Assembly (NCBI GenBank): GCA_964590315.1
Contig: CAZPVS010000001.1
Coordinates: 62,001 to 126,000 of the forward strand
Direction: 5' to 3'
DNA length: 64,000 bases
Source: JALRHH01 sp964590315
GTDB lineage: Bacteria; Patescibacteriota; Saccharimonadia; Saccharimonadales; JALRHH01
In this document: positions 14,818-23,124 of the stretch, in pieces
Layout of the letters: each line of letters opens with the position of its first letter
How positions within the stretch are numbered: the stretch's first letter is position 1
Position numbers and translations under genes: made by a program
The notes under the pieces: model-generated
Told to the model about the DNA's origin: nothing
Seen by the model: the letters and a program-made list of their open reading frames with translations, nothing else
Database searches by the model: none

Positions 14818-16089
14818 ATGAGCTATATTACTGAGCAGGACGCAGATACACCTCTTTCTCGCTGGCAATTTGAGGAAGTTGCTGGCAGTACCATTGATGA
14901 TGATATTACCGCTACCCGTGATGGCACCATTAATGGCGGCGTGACACTAAACCAGAGCGGTGCTTTTAATAATAAAGCAGGTGTAGGCGCGGATTTTGAC
15001 GGTACATCGGGGTATGTGAACTTTGGGGACGCTGCTGGCTTGCTCGGTATTGGTACTATCGAAGCCGTTGTACAATTCGATACCATTCCAGGTTCTGCTG
15101 CCAATCCTATCTTTACACATGCCTGGTCTGGTGGACAGATTATTCCACTTGCAATTGGCTTCAATATTGATTCTGCCAACGCAGGCAAACTACAGGTAGG
15201 TTATTTTACCGGAGCTGTCTGGGTTACTGCTACATGGTCAACCGCCCCAACGGCAGGTGTCGCGTATCACATCGTTGGTACGTATGATGGCACTACACTG
15301 AAGCTACGCGTTAATGGCAGTGAGGTCGCCGTGACAACAGTAGGAACGGTTCGTCCAGGCGCAGGTGTCGTTAATGCTTCAGCATACATTGGCCGGAGGT
15401 GGGATACGGCACAATATCATGATGGCCGTATATTCGATGTTGCAATATATGCTGCAGCGCTTAGTGATGTTAGAGCGAATGCTCACTATGCCGCGCTTGC
15501 AAATGAGTTTGCGGATAATTTTGCTGATGCAGGTATTCTATCCGACGGCTATCAGATTTCGGGAATCGATACAACTACGTGGACAACTGAAACAGGAGAG
15601 CCGGGGACGATAGATAAAACAGGATGGACAACCCTTACTCCAACTGTGTCTGGTCCGCACACTCTTTCTACGGTTGGCTCGGACCATGACACCATTCTCA
15701 ATGTGTACACCGGAACAATAATTGATAGTCTGGTGCTGGTTGCCTCCGATGATGATTCAGGGGGTTCCGGAACATCTTATCTTACGACGCAGCTCACAAG
15801 TGGAACGACATATTACGTGCAGGTTGGATCACCACTTGCTGGGAGTGGAGGTATCCTTTCGTTCAGTGTTTCTCATAATGCGAATGCACAGCTGTCGGCT
15901 ATTAGCACTGAGGCGCTCGTTCTCGCATCTGGCGCAGAGCGAACCATGACTGCCATGGCCGTGGAGGCCTTGATAGACACGGGAATTGCCGAGCGGATGA
16001 TGAGTAGCATATCTGTCGAGGTATTAGTACCTGCTCGCCTTACTCATGCTGGCTGGGGCGTGCCAGTGCGTCCTCAGGATTGGACATAG
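14818..16089 (+). CDS. LamG-domain fibre-like protein
   Basis: The 423-residue product carries a clear LamG/concanavalin-A-like domain at about residues 12-220 (LSRWQFEEVAGSTIDDD, GGVTLNQSG, DFDGTSGYVNFGD, GTYDGTTLKLRVNGSEV). A PPC-like beta domain follows (residues 250-350). Then come short tandem motifs around AISTEALV, AMAVEALI and SISVEVLV, like the tail of phage minor tail proteins. There is no signal peptide. A GTGAGGGA ribosome site precedes the ATG. It is likely a carbohydrate-binding adhesin or fibre subunit. Confidence 0.75.
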   Translation: MSYITEQDADTPLSRWQFEEVAGSTIDDDITATRDGTINGGVTLNQSGAFNNKAGVGADFDGTSGYVNFGDAAGLLGIGTIEAVVQFDTIPGSAANPIFTHAWSGGQIIPLAIGFNIDSANAGKLQVGYFTGAVWVTATWSTAPTAGVAYHIVGTYDGTTLKLRVNGSEVAVTTVGTVRPGAGVVNASAYIGRRWDTAQYHDGRIFDVAIYAAALSDVRANAHYAALANEFADNFADAGILSDGYQISGIDTTTWTTETGEPGTIDKTGWTTLTPTVSGPHTLSTVGSDHDTILNVYTGTIIDSLVLVASDDDSGGSGTSYLTTQLTSGTTYYVQVGSPLAGSGGILSFSVSHNANAQLSAISTEALVLASGAERTMTAMAVEALIDTGIAERMMSSISVEVLVPARLTHAGWGVPVRPQDWT

Positions 16090-16093
16090 CCTC

Positions 16094-16555
16094 CTATGGA
16101 GTTTGTAAAAGCCGCAGTTCTTTTATTATCTCCGCCGCATGGGTTTGCACGTTAACCCTCGGGTATTCTTTGACTATATAACCTTCAGGATTGATAATAT
16201 ATGTCGATCTTGTTATACCAAAAATTTCACGGCCGAATAACTTCTTGGGTTTCCATGCACCGTATGCCGAAATCACGATATGGTCGGGGTCGCTTAGTAA
16301 CGGAAAGTTGAGCCGGTGCTTTGTGGCGAAACGTTTATGGTCTGCCACACTGTCCATACTGATACCAATTACCTCCGCGTTGCCAAGCTGACGAATCGCT
16401 TCGCGGCCATCCCGAAAGTTGCATGCTTCAGCAGTACACCCCGGTGTATCATCTTTCGGATAAAAATAGAGGACGAGCCATTTCCCCGTGTAGTCTGAAA
16501 GACGGTGACGAATACCATTTTGATCGAGGAGAGAGAAATCCGGTGCTTGTCTCAT
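16094..16555 (-). CDS. bcp: Peroxiredoxin, BCP/PrxQ type
   Basis: A thioredoxin-fold peroxidase that reduces hydrogen peroxide and organic peroxides. The active-site segment is YPKDDTPGCTAEACNF, with peroxidatic Cys40 and resolving Cys45 five residues later, the atypical 2-Cys PrxQ pattern. The 153-residue length is normal. I start it at the ATG at 16555 (MRQAPDFSLL); longer frames upstream run into the neighbouring promoter. It is divergent from the guanylate kinase homologue. Confidence 0.93.
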   Translation of the reverse strand: MRQAPDFSLLDQNGIRHRLSDYTGKWLVLYFYPKDDTPGCTAEACNFRDGREAIRQLGNAEVIGISMDSVADHKRFATKHRLNFPLLSDPDHIVISAYGAWKPKKLFGREIFGITRSTYIINPEGYIVKEYPRVNVQTHAAEIIKELRLLQTP

Positions 16556-16594
16556 GTAGATAATATTGTAACACTCTGAATGCACGCAAACTGG

Positions 16595-16600
16595 TACAAT
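16595..16600 (+). promoter_or_regulatory. -10 box of guanylate-kinase-like gene
   Basis: TACAAT ends 10 bp before the ATG at 16611, again giving a nearly leaderless message. Confidence 0.5.
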
Positions 16601-16610
16601 ACCTCTTATC

Positions 16611-17345
16611 ATGCACGTAGAACTCGCCAACAAACAAGCATTCCAGGAAATCCTTGCCCACTATCAGCCTGCACCCGAATCAATCGGTATACTGAGTCGC
16701 ATCCCCCTGGTTATTTTATTGGGTGTTTCAGGGAGTGGGCGAAATACCATTATTAATCATCTCGCTAAGACTGGAAAGTATCGGTACATCATTTCCGACA
16801 CGACTCGTCCTCCCAAGGTACGAGACGGCAAAATAGAACAACACGGTGTCAATTATTACTTCCGGAGTGAAGAAGATGTTCTGCAAGATTTACGTGAGGG
16901 GAGATTTCTTGAAGCCGAGCTGATACATAACCAACAGGTATCCGGCATGAGTATACGTGCTCTGACGGAGGTTGCCGAAAGCGGCAAAATTCCTATTAAT
17001 GAAGTCGATATTGGTGGTACCGATAATATACTGAATGCCAAGCCGGACACACATTTTTTCTTTATTATCCCCCCTAGCTATGAGGAATGGATTCGTCGAC
17101 TTAATGCGCGTGAAGTTATGACCGAGAAAGAGCGCAATAACAGAGTCAGTACCGCAATACGTGTCATCGAGAAGGGACTGAAGGAGGACCATTTTACGTT
17201 TGTTATCAATGATTCATCGGAAGCATCTGCCCACAAAATCGACGAGCAAATACGCGGGGTTCGGGATACCGGTCATCACGATGAAGCCCGCGAGGTGGCT
17301 CGACGAATACTTGAGGATATCAAGCACCACTACATACTCAGCTAG
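16611..17345 (+). CDS. Guanylate kinase-like protein with altered P-loop
   Basis: The 244-residue protein has a GMP-kinase core. The P-loop is GVSGSGRNTI (about residues 38-47) and the GMP-binding signature is TTRPPKVRDG...HGVNYYF. The usual P-loop lysine is replaced by arginine (GxxGxGRNT). It also has an extra N-terminal region of about 30 residues and a longer C-terminus than typical 200-residue Gmk. It could still be the guanylate kinase, but the change may mean a different substrate or role, so I give no gene symbol. Confidence 0.8.
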   Translation: MHVELANKQAFQEILAHYQPAPESIGILSRIPLVILLGVSGSGRNTIINHLAKTGKYRYIISDTTRPPKVRDGKIEQHGVNYYFRSEEDVLQDLREGRFLEAELIHNQQVSGMSIRALTEVAESGKIPINEVDIGGTDNILNAKPDTHFFFIIPPSYEEWIRRLNAREVMTEKERNNRVSTAIRVIEKGLKEDHFTFVINDSSEASAHKIDEQIRGVRDTGHHDEAREVARRILEDIKHHYILS

Positions 17346-17387
17346 TACATCGTGGCAAATCTTTGACACAATAAAACACTTGCTTTA

Positions 17388-17417
17388 TTGGCATACCTGG
17401 AATACCTTAAGTATAAG
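17388..17417 (+). promoter_or_regulatory. Promoter of cohesin/dockerin operon
   Basis: TTGGCA (17388-17393) and TATAAG (17412-17417) are spaced by 18 bp. The transcript would start near 17424, giving a short leader before the ATG at 17438. Confidence 0.5.
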
Positions 17418-17437
17418 CAATATATGTGTTGGAAATT

Positions 17438-18916
17438 ATGAAAAAATTACATTTAGTAGTATCAGGTGCCATATTGGCAGTCTTGGGGTTAGCCATAGGT
17501 TTCAGCGGTGTTTTTGCTGCAACAGGAAGTATTTATCTTGCCCCTGCAACAGTTAGTGTGCAAAAAGACAGTAATGTCACAGTCGCTGTTCGTATTAACC
17601 CTGGAACAAATGTCGATGGTGTAGAGGCCAACCTAACGTTTGATACGACCCAACTGAAATTCATCGGATTTAACTCGGCGGGGACTCAGTTCGATGCCAA
17701 GTTAATGGAAAAAGTCACTGGTGGGACAGTGAATATCGCTCGAGGGAACCTCAGCGGGGGAGTGAGCTCTGATGCCCTGGTCACACAAGTGATATTTCAG
17801 GCTGTTGGGAGCGCAGGTAGCATAAATGTAAACCTCACGGGCAATGCCACAAGCAGTGGATCATATACATCACCCAATACAAGTGGTGCAACTATAAAGA
17901 TTACCGTGCCGACTACTCCGCCACCAACCACTACGCCGACAACCCCACCACCAACACAGGATCCAGCTCCGTCAGCTCCAACTAGTCCTGCGCCTAGTGC
18001 TGACCCAGGCACCACTAATACGCCCCCGACAAACACGAATGGTTCTGATGGATCATCCTCCCCAGGGCAGGCTGCCTCAAGTGGCTCGGCCGTTAATGTA
18101 AGTAGTAGTGACATTCAATTCACGAAAGCTGGCATTGAACTCAAGAGCGAGAAACCTTTTAAAGCTTATATAGTCTATGGCACCAATGGCCAACTAAACT
18201 TACAAACTGCGCCAACAGAATTGGGAACAAAGCATACGGTTGTGCTGGACGAGTCTAAATTACAACCAGGCACCTCGTATCAGTTTAAGATCATCAGTGA
18301 AGATGCAAATGGGGTCCGTTCTGAGTCAACGGCCCAGACATTTAAGACAAAAGGCTACACACTTCGGATAACCATTCTTGGGAAGAGCAATAAACCACTC
18401 AAGAAACAGCAGATTACACTCTATTCTGACCCGCAAAAGGCAAGGACTGACAATAGTGGCGTGGCACTCTTTGACAACGTTAGCCCAGGTACACATACCG
18501 TTGAATATGAACAGGATGGTAAGAAGTACTCCCAAAAAGTATTGGTAGATAACACCGTAGTAACCGGAGGCGACGGGAAACAAACCGCTGAGCCACAGAA
18601 TATTGCGGTACTGTATGATGATCTCGAGGTACCAGCTACACAAAATATACTTATACTGAGTAGTATATTTGCAGGGCTGCTCCTGATCGGTGCTCTATTT
18701 ATCCTAAAGAAATCAGGCTTCGTGGCACAGAAGAAGTTTGCTTCAGCTCACAGTGTGATAACTACTACGACAGTCTCGCCGCCATCAAGCGCACCAGCAA
18801 ACGTTACGGAAAAACCTGAAGACACTGCTCCTATATTCCAACAACAATACCAGAGCCTCCCACAGCCAGGCTCGACAGTTAACCCCGTTCGAAACGATAA
18901 TAACGAGGATAAGTGA
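17438..18916 (+). CDS. Membrane-anchored cohesin-domain surface protein
   Basis: The 492-residue protein has, in order: a signal peptide (1-27, ending VFA), a cohesin domain (about 28-155; VTVAVRINPGTNVDGVEANL, LTFDTTQLKFIGF), a Pro/Thr/Ser-rich linker (about 155-215), a fibronectin-III-like domain (about 225-305), a Cna-B/SpaA-like domain (about 310-375; RTDNSGVALFDNVSPGTHTV), a membrane helix (about 402-422) and a cytoplasmic tail. Cohesins bind dockerins, and the next gene encodes one. It is therefore a scaffold that can hold dockerin proteins on the cell surface. An alternative GTG start lies at 17426. Confidence 0.88.
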   Translation: MKKLHLVVSGAILAVLGLAIGFSGVFAATGSIYLAPATVSVQKDSNVTVAVRINPGTNVDGVEANLTFDTTQLKFIGFNSAGTQFDAKLMEKVTGGTVNIARGNLSGGVSSDALVTQVIFQAVGSAGSINVNLTGNATSSGSYTSPNTSGATIKITVPTTPPPTTTPTTPPPTQDPAPSAPTSPAPSADPGTTNTPPTNTNGSDGSSSPGQAASSGSAVNVSSSDIQFTKAGIELKSEKPFKAYIVYGTNGQLNLQTAPTELGTKHTVVLDESKLQPGTSYQFKIISEDANGVRSESTAQTFKTKGYTLRITILGKSNKPLKKQQITLYSDPQKARTDNSGVALFDNVSPGTHTVEYEQDGKKYSQKVLVDNTVVTGGDGKQTAEPQNIAVLYDDLEVPATQNILILSSIFAGLLLIGALFILKKSGFVAQKKFASAHSVITTTTVSPPSSAPANVTEKPEDTAPIFQQQYQSLPQPGSTVNPVRNDNNEDK

Positions 18917-18918
18917 TC

Positions 18919-20424
18919 ATGGCGGTCCTAGGTTTATTCTCACGAAAGACAATCCTCGTCTTATTGGGATCGGTCCTATTACTCATTGCTGTGCAGACAA
19001 ATTCTGCGCAGGCTGCATGTTCCGCGCAACCTACGACCTACGGAAGCTCCACAATGACGGTGAACGTACCAAATGCCGGAACGTACCGCGTCTGGAGCCG
19101 AATTATGGCACCAAACACAACTGCCAATTCTTATATTCTTGAGGTAGACGATACAACTTGTAATATTGTCGTGGGTGACAGTGCTATTGCGGCAAATACG
19201 TGGACATGGGTTGATTACAAGAGTGCAACCACAACAAATAAAGTGTCATTAACCCTGACTGCAGGTCAGCATACATTTAAGATGATTGGGCGCGAAGCCA
19301 ATGTTAAGTTAGATCGTATTATTTTAACTGCTGACACGACTTGTGTTCCGACAGGAACGGGAGAAAACTGCGCCAATCCACCTGACACAACCCCACCCGT
19401 AGTGGCTCTATCTTCACCGGCCGCTGGTGCAACGGTATCGGGCCCCACTGCAATTCGAGCCACGGCGAGTGATGACGTGGCTGTAAGCAAGGTAGAATTT
19501 TATGTTAACAGCACCCTCAGGGGTGCCGATACCTCTGCAGCAACCGGTGGCGTTTATGAAGTCACCTTTGATATGTCATCATTAGCTCCTGGCCAGCACA
19601 CTATATATGCCCGGGCTTATGACACATCTTCATCGGGTAATCCCGTCAGCAGCAGCATCCGATCAGTTACTGTCGCAGACAAAACTCCTCCAACGGTCAC
19701 CCTAACGACACCTACGGCTGGTGCAACCGTGTCAGGAACAAGTACGTTCTCAGCAAACGCCACTGATAATGTAGGGGTGACCAAAGTTGAATTCCTCGTT
19801 GATGGTGCTGTTGTCGCCACTGATACAGCTTCTCCGTATACCGTTTCTGTCGATACAAAACTATTCACTAACGGAGCGCATACCGTTATAGCTCGAGCTT
19901 CCGACGCTGGTGGCAATACGACCCCAACTGCAGGGGTGAATATAACTGTCAGCAACATCACGGTGCCCGTTGACACCACTCCCCCAACGGTATCCATAAC
20001 GAACCCCGCGTCCAGTGCGACTATTTCAGGGACAGCAGCATTCTCTGCAAACGCCACTGATAATGTAGGGGTGACCAAAGTTGAATTCCTCGTTGATGGT
20101 GCTCTGAAAAGTACTGACACAACCGCTCCTTATGACTACAGCCTTAATACCTCTACGCTTACTAACGCTGCACATAATCTGACTGTAAAAGCTTACGATG
20201 CAGCTGGTAATATGCAGACAAACTCAGTGAGTGTAACGGTTTCAAACGTGACGTACCTCAGGGAGGACATCAATAGCGACGGTACAGTCAACATCCAAGA
20301 CTTCAGCCTTCTTGCAGCCAAGTTCGGGCAAACAGGTTCAAACCTAGGGCGTGAGGACATCAATAGCGACGGTACAGTCAACATCCAAGACTTCAGCCTT
20401 CTTGCAGCCAAGTTCGGGGCTTAA
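18919..20424 (+). CDS. Secreted dockerin protein with CBM-like and Ig-like domains
   Basis: The 501-residue product has a signal peptide (1-31, SAQA/A), a carbohydrate-binding-module-like beta domain (about 35-135; AGTYRVWSRIMAP, LDRIILTADTTC), three Ig-like domains (about 150-440; each with PP.V.L..P..GATVSG and KVEFLVDGA), and a C-terminal dockerin with two calcium loops (DINSDGTVNIQD). No catalytic domain is visible. It should leave the cell and dock onto the cohesin protein encoded just upstream, displaying a sugar-binding module. The ATG at 18919 follows a GAGG site. Parts of the gene are internally duplicated at DNA level. Confidence 0.88.
   Translation: MAVLGLFSRKTILVLLGSVLLLIAVQTNSAQAACSAQPTTYGSSTMTVNVPNAGTYRVWSRIMAPNTTANSYILEVDDTTCNIVVGDSAIAANTWTWVDYKSATTTNKVSLTLTAGQHTFKMIGREANVKLDRIILTADTTCVPTGTGENCANPPDTTPPVVALSSPAAGATVSGPTAIRATASDDVAVSKVEFYVNSTLRGADTSAATGGVYEVTFDMSSLAPGQHTIYARAYDTSSSGNPVSSSIRSVTVADKTPPTVTLTTPTAGATVSGTSTFSANATDNVGVTKVEFLVDGAVVATDTASPYTVSVDTKLFTNGAHTVIARASDAGGNTTPTAGVNITVSNITVPVDTTPPTVSITNPASSATISGTAAFSANATDNVGVTKVEFLVDGALKSTDTTAPYDYSLNTSTLTNAAHNLTVKAYDAAGNMQTNSVSVTVSNVTYLREDINSDGTVNIQDFSLLAAKFGQTGSNLGREDINSDGTVNIQDFSLLAAKFGA
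19753..19809 (+). repeat. 57-bp internal repeat, Ig domains
   Basis: Identical to 20047-20103 within the same gene. It encodes the ATDNVGVTKVEFLVDGA part of two neighbouring Ig-like domains. Perfect DNA identity while the surrounding domain has diverged suggests recent gene conversion. Confidence 0.9.
20263..20418 (+). repeat. Two identical 66-bp copies encoding the dockerin halves
   Basis: Copies at 20263-20328 and 20353-20418 are identical base for base. Each encodes one calcium-binding loop plus helix of the dockerin. Exact identity of the two halves is unusual, since dockerin halves normally differ at DNA level. Confidence 0.92.
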
Positions 20425-20434
20425 TACAAGCTAT

Positions 20435-20461
20435 CTGGCACTCTGGACTTTTGAGTGCTAG
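20435..20461. promoter_or_regulatory. CIRCE operator of hrcA
   Basis: CTGGCACTC-N9-GAGTGCTAG matches the CIRCE inverted repeat (TTAGCACTC-N9-GAGTGCTAA), the HrcA binding site. The N9 contains TGGACT (20444-20449), which forms a -35 box 17 bp before the -10 TACAAT at 20467-20472, so bound HrcA would cover the promoter. Confidence 0.93.
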
Positions 20462-20481
20462 GAAGCTACAATAGGGTCATT

Positions 20482-21186
20482 ATGACGGAGCGTCAAAATC
20501 ACATTTTACGCGCTATTGTTGAGCAGTATGCAGAAGTCGCCAGTCCCGTGGGCTCAAGTTTGCTCGCAAAAGTATTCGGCGTGTCTTCTGCTACCATACG
20601 GTCAGAGATGGCTGAGCTTGAGCGCGCGGGATTCATTATGCAGCCTCATACGAGTGCGGGCCGCATACCAACCGACAAAGGCTATCGACTGTATGTCAAT
20701 AGTCTTACGGAGCATCATGAGTCTGCCTCGGAACACCGTGCCCAGCGTGCTTTGGCTGCTCGGGTTGAAGGCGGGGGGTTGCCAGAGCGGACTATTCGAA
20801 ACGCGGTAGATACACTGGTTGAGCTGACGCATAACCTTGGTATCGCAACTATTGGGAACCAGTTGTATATGAGCGGATTATCCAACTTATTTGGCCAGCC
20901 AGAGTTTGCGAGTGGCAACCAGGTACAACAAGTTGCCCGTTTGCTCGATAATCTTGAGCCGTGGTTACGAGAAGCAGCTCCAAATGAGCCGTTGAGTGTT
21001 TATATTGGGGCGGAAAACCCGATTGGCCGGAGTGCTGGCGCCAGTCTCATAATTTGTCGCTTCCGAAGTCCATACAGCGATCATAGCTACATAGGTGTGC
21101 TTGGCCCGACACGCCAGCAATATCGTAATGTTATGAATCTCGTGGAACACGCAGGACGATCACTGGAGGAAGTTCTGTATGCTTAG
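20482..21186 (+). CDS. hrcA: Heat-inducible transcription repressor HrcA (short form)
   Basis: HrcA represses chaperone genes by binding CIRCE. The N-terminal winged helix is clear (MTERQNHILRAIVEQ; SSATIRSEMAELERAGF; HTSAGRIPTDKGYRLYV). The C-terminal part keeps VYIGAENPIG and the final GVLGPTRQQYRNVMN. At 234 residues it is about 100 shorter than usual HrcA, with the middle and insert region reduced. The ATG at 20482 lies 9 bp after the -10 box. CIRCE in its own promoter implies autoregulation. Confidence 0.95.
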   Translation: MTERQNHILRAIVEQYAEVASPVGSSLLAKVFGVSSATIRSEMAELERAGFIMQPHTSAGRIPTDKGYRLYVNSLTEHHESASEHRAQRALAARVEGGGLPERTIRNAVDTLVELTHNLGIATIGNQLYMSGLSNLFGQPEFASGNQVQQVARLLDNLEPWLREAAPNEPLSVYIGAENPIGRSAGASLIICRFRSPYSDHSYIGVLGPTRQQYRNVMNLVEHAGRSLEEVLYA

Positions 21187-21400
21187 TGATAGCGTGCGTG
21201 CAGAGCTTGTTTCGGTACACCTGGAAGCAGCAAAAGATAGAGATGAGGGGCTACTATTTTGTGCAAATGCACGAATAGAAGCGGCGCGACTCACTATTTT
21301 TTTGAGTGGGTTGAGCTGGGAGGACACAGATGTTGCTGACCGGGAAGCTACAGAAATCGTGAATGATTTCAATGAAGAAATGAGGAGGCTGAATGTCTAA
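21179..21400 (+). CDS. Small protein of 73 residues between hrcA and grpE
   Basis: It overlaps the hrcA stop by 8 bp and the grpE start by 8 bp, so it is translationally locked into the operon, which makes it very likely real. The protein is acidic and helical (SVHLEAAKDRDEGLLFCANARIEAARL in part) with no membrane segment. I do not recognise it. Its place suggests a role in heat-shock control or chaperone function. Confidence 0.7.
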   Translation: MLSDSVRAELVSVHLEAAKDRDEGLLFCANARIEAARLTIFLSGLSWEDTDVADREATEIVNDFNEEMRRLNV

Positions 21401-21851
21401 GAAACCATCAGTAAAGGAACTAGAGGAAAAAGTTGCCGAACTCACTGAAGCTTTGCAGCGGGAGCGGGCAGATATTATAAACGTCCGCCGCCGACACGAC
21501 GAACAGATTACGAGCCTTAAGAGCATCGTGAAGGCCGGTATTATCCGTGACCTCCTCCCAATTATTGATAACTTTGAGCGTGCGCTAAAACACGTGCCGG
21601 ATGATCTGAAGAACAACGACTATATTCAAGGGGTGCAGGGTATTGTTAAACAGTTCGAAAAAACATTGGAGGAAATTGGGGTGACACGTATTGCTACCGT
21701 AGGCACACTATTTAATCCCGTTGTTCATGAAGCCGTGAGTATGGAAGACGGCGATGGCACTACGGAAATGGTGAGTGAGGAATTACAATCAGGCTATCAG
21801 CTTGGCGATGAAGTGATCCGCCATGCTATGGTACGTGTACGGATGCAGTAA
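21393..21851 (+). CDS. grpE: Nucleotide exchange factor GrpE
   Basis: GrpE releases ADP from DnaK. The 152-residue protein has the N-terminal coiled coil (about residues 6-60, heptads of Leu/Ile/Val with many Glu and Arg), the conserved RDLLPIIDNFERAL, GVQGIVKQFEKTLEEIGV, and the beta domain with FNPVVHEAVSM. It is co-transcribed with hrcA. Unusually the operon does not continue into dnaK: three fibre-like genes intervene. Confidence 0.96.
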   Translation: MSKKPSVKELEEKVAELTEALQRERADIINVRRRHDEQITSLKSIVKAGIIRDLLPIIDNFERALKHVPDDLKNNDYIQGVQGIVKQFEKTLEEIGVTRIATVGTLFNPVVHEAVSMEDGDGTTEMVSEELQSGYQLGDEVIRHAMVRVRMQ

Positions 21852-21864
21852 CACTTCTCAAATC

Positions 21865-21893
21865 TTGTTCATTGGCCAACAGGATGCTATAGT
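21865..21893 (+). promoter_or_regulatory. Promoter of fibre cassette 2
   Basis: TTGTTC (21865-21870) and TATAGT (21888-21893) are spaced by 17 bp, just after grpE. There is no CIRCE here, so the cassette need not be heat-regulated. Confidence 0.55.
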
Positions 21894-21932
21894 AGCCACT
21901 AGCAAGCATAAGCAAAATTGGGGAGCAGGGAC

Positions 21933-22259
21933 ATGTCATTTAGTCCGAGTGGCGGAAATATTTCAGGAGCTGACGATGTTGCACTGAGCAATCCTCAGGA
22001 CGAACATGTGCTTACGTATGATAGTGGAACAGCGAAGTGGACCAACCAAGCACTCTCTGCTTCGTCACCAACTTACGAGAATCTCCCTGCCGGCACCACC
22101 GTTACGGTGACAAAAACGGCCGGTACATGGCCGGCACGCCCCACAGCCCGCACCGATATTGTCGTGATTTGGAAAGGTGCAGACCCCTCGCCAGCAATTG
22201 TCTCGTCAGGTACAGGCGGTATGCTCGATGGCGTTGATATGAGGTTTGTAACTGCATAA
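21933..22259 (+). CDS. Short fibre-like protein, 108 residues
   Basis: The ATG at 21933 follows GGGGAGCAGGG. The product opens MSFSPSGGNISGADDVALSN, then HVLTYDSGTAKWTNQAL, a pattern found in phage tail-fibre and neck-appendage proteins ('sga.Dv.ls.p.dg..L.yd..t.kW.n'). A small beta-rich remainder ends RFVTA. There is no signal peptide. It overlaps the next start by one base (TAATG), as in cassette 1. Confidence 0.7.
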   Translation: MSFSPSGGNISGADDVALSNPQDEHVLTYDSGTAKWTNQALSASSPTYENLPAGTTVTVTKTAGTWPARPTARTDIVVIWKGADPSPAIVSSGTGGMLDGVDMRFVTA

Positions 22260-23122
22260 TGGCAAACTTACTCTGGAATGTATCCCAATCGCAATTGCAA
22301 CGGCGGGGTGTTGCCCAGGACGCCGTCATAAATATACTCAACACTGATTTTGACGCTTTTCCAGTGTCTGATCCCATAACCATAGAAAATTATCGGACTG
22401 CAATGGGCATGACAAGCGGTGGCGGATCATCTACAGTCGCTCGGACTGCTATCGTCTCAGAAGCTGGCCGAGGCAATGTTATACGACAGCACTTCCATGC
22501 TGGACAGTACGGTACTGCTGACGGTATCTCTGTAAACGCGCCGCTAACAATGACTGTCGATGAGGCCACTATCACTTTTGATGTTCGTTTCACTGGTGCC
22601 AGTTTTGACTGGGGATGGGGCGGTAAATTACCGGGGCTCGCGGGTGTACGACCTGGGTACGGGAGTCCACCTTCAGGTGGCGTTCCATCTTCGTACGGAT
22701 GGTCTTGTCGTGGTATGTGGATTACCCCTGGGTCATATCCGGGCTCTTCAAGTGTACCAAATGAATTGGTTGGATATATGTATGACCCTACGCAGCTACC
22801 TGGTAATTATGGCCAAAACCGCCAAACCAATGTTTCTTTTGTGGCCGACCAGTGGCATACCGTCAGACAGTACTACAAGATGAATACGGTCAATGTAGAG
22901 GGGGTATCCGGAAACGCTGATGGGATTCATCTTATGTGGCTGGACGACGTTCTTGTCTATTCAAATTATACCCAAGTCTATCGTATCTACGAGGAAGCGC
23001 GTATCACACATCTTATGTGGAGTATGTTTTACGGCGGTAATACGGTTGACTGGGCGCCAGCCATAGATACCGATATTGATATCGATAATCTACTCATTAC
23101 CACACCTGTCTGGAGCAATTAG
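22259..23122 (+). CDS. Fibre-like protein with polysaccharide-lyase-14-like fold
   Basis: The 287-residue product looks like the polysaccharide lyase family 14 jelly roll. It has YTV-like strands, then DWGWGGKLPGLAGVRPG, a Gly/Ser/Pro loop, SYGWSCRGMWITPGSYPG, VADQWHTVRQYYKMN, and GIHLMWLDDVLVYSN near the end. If active it would cut uronate-containing polysaccharide, but I cannot confirm catalytic residues. There is no signal peptide, which is odd for a lyase and suits a fibre tip with depolymerase-type function. Confidence 0.65.
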   Translation: MANLLWNVSQSQLQRRGVAQDAVINILNTDFDAFPVSDPITIENYRTAMGMTSGGGSSTVARTAIVSEAGRGNVIRQHFHAGQYGTADGISVNAPLTMTVDEATITFDVRFTGASFDWGWGGKLPGLAGVRPGYGSPPSGGVPSSYGWSCRGMWITPGSYPGSSSVPNELVGYMYDPTQLPGNYGQNRQTNVSFVADQWHTVRQYYKMNTVNVEGVSGNADGIHLMWLDDVLVYSNYTQVYRIYEEARITHLMWSMFYGGNTVDWAPAIDTDIDIDNLLITTPVWSN

Positions 23123-23124
23123 AT

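Noticed and set aside
17438..18916. LPxTG-type sorting signal on the cohesin protein
   Set aside because: The C-terminus has a membrane helix followed by a long hydrophilic tail and no LPxTG-like motif, so it is a simple membrane anchor.
19753..20418. CRISPR array or diversity-generating element
   Set aside because: The repeats are in-frame protein-domain repeats in one gene; there are no spacers of regular length and no reverse transcriptase or template repeat in the window.
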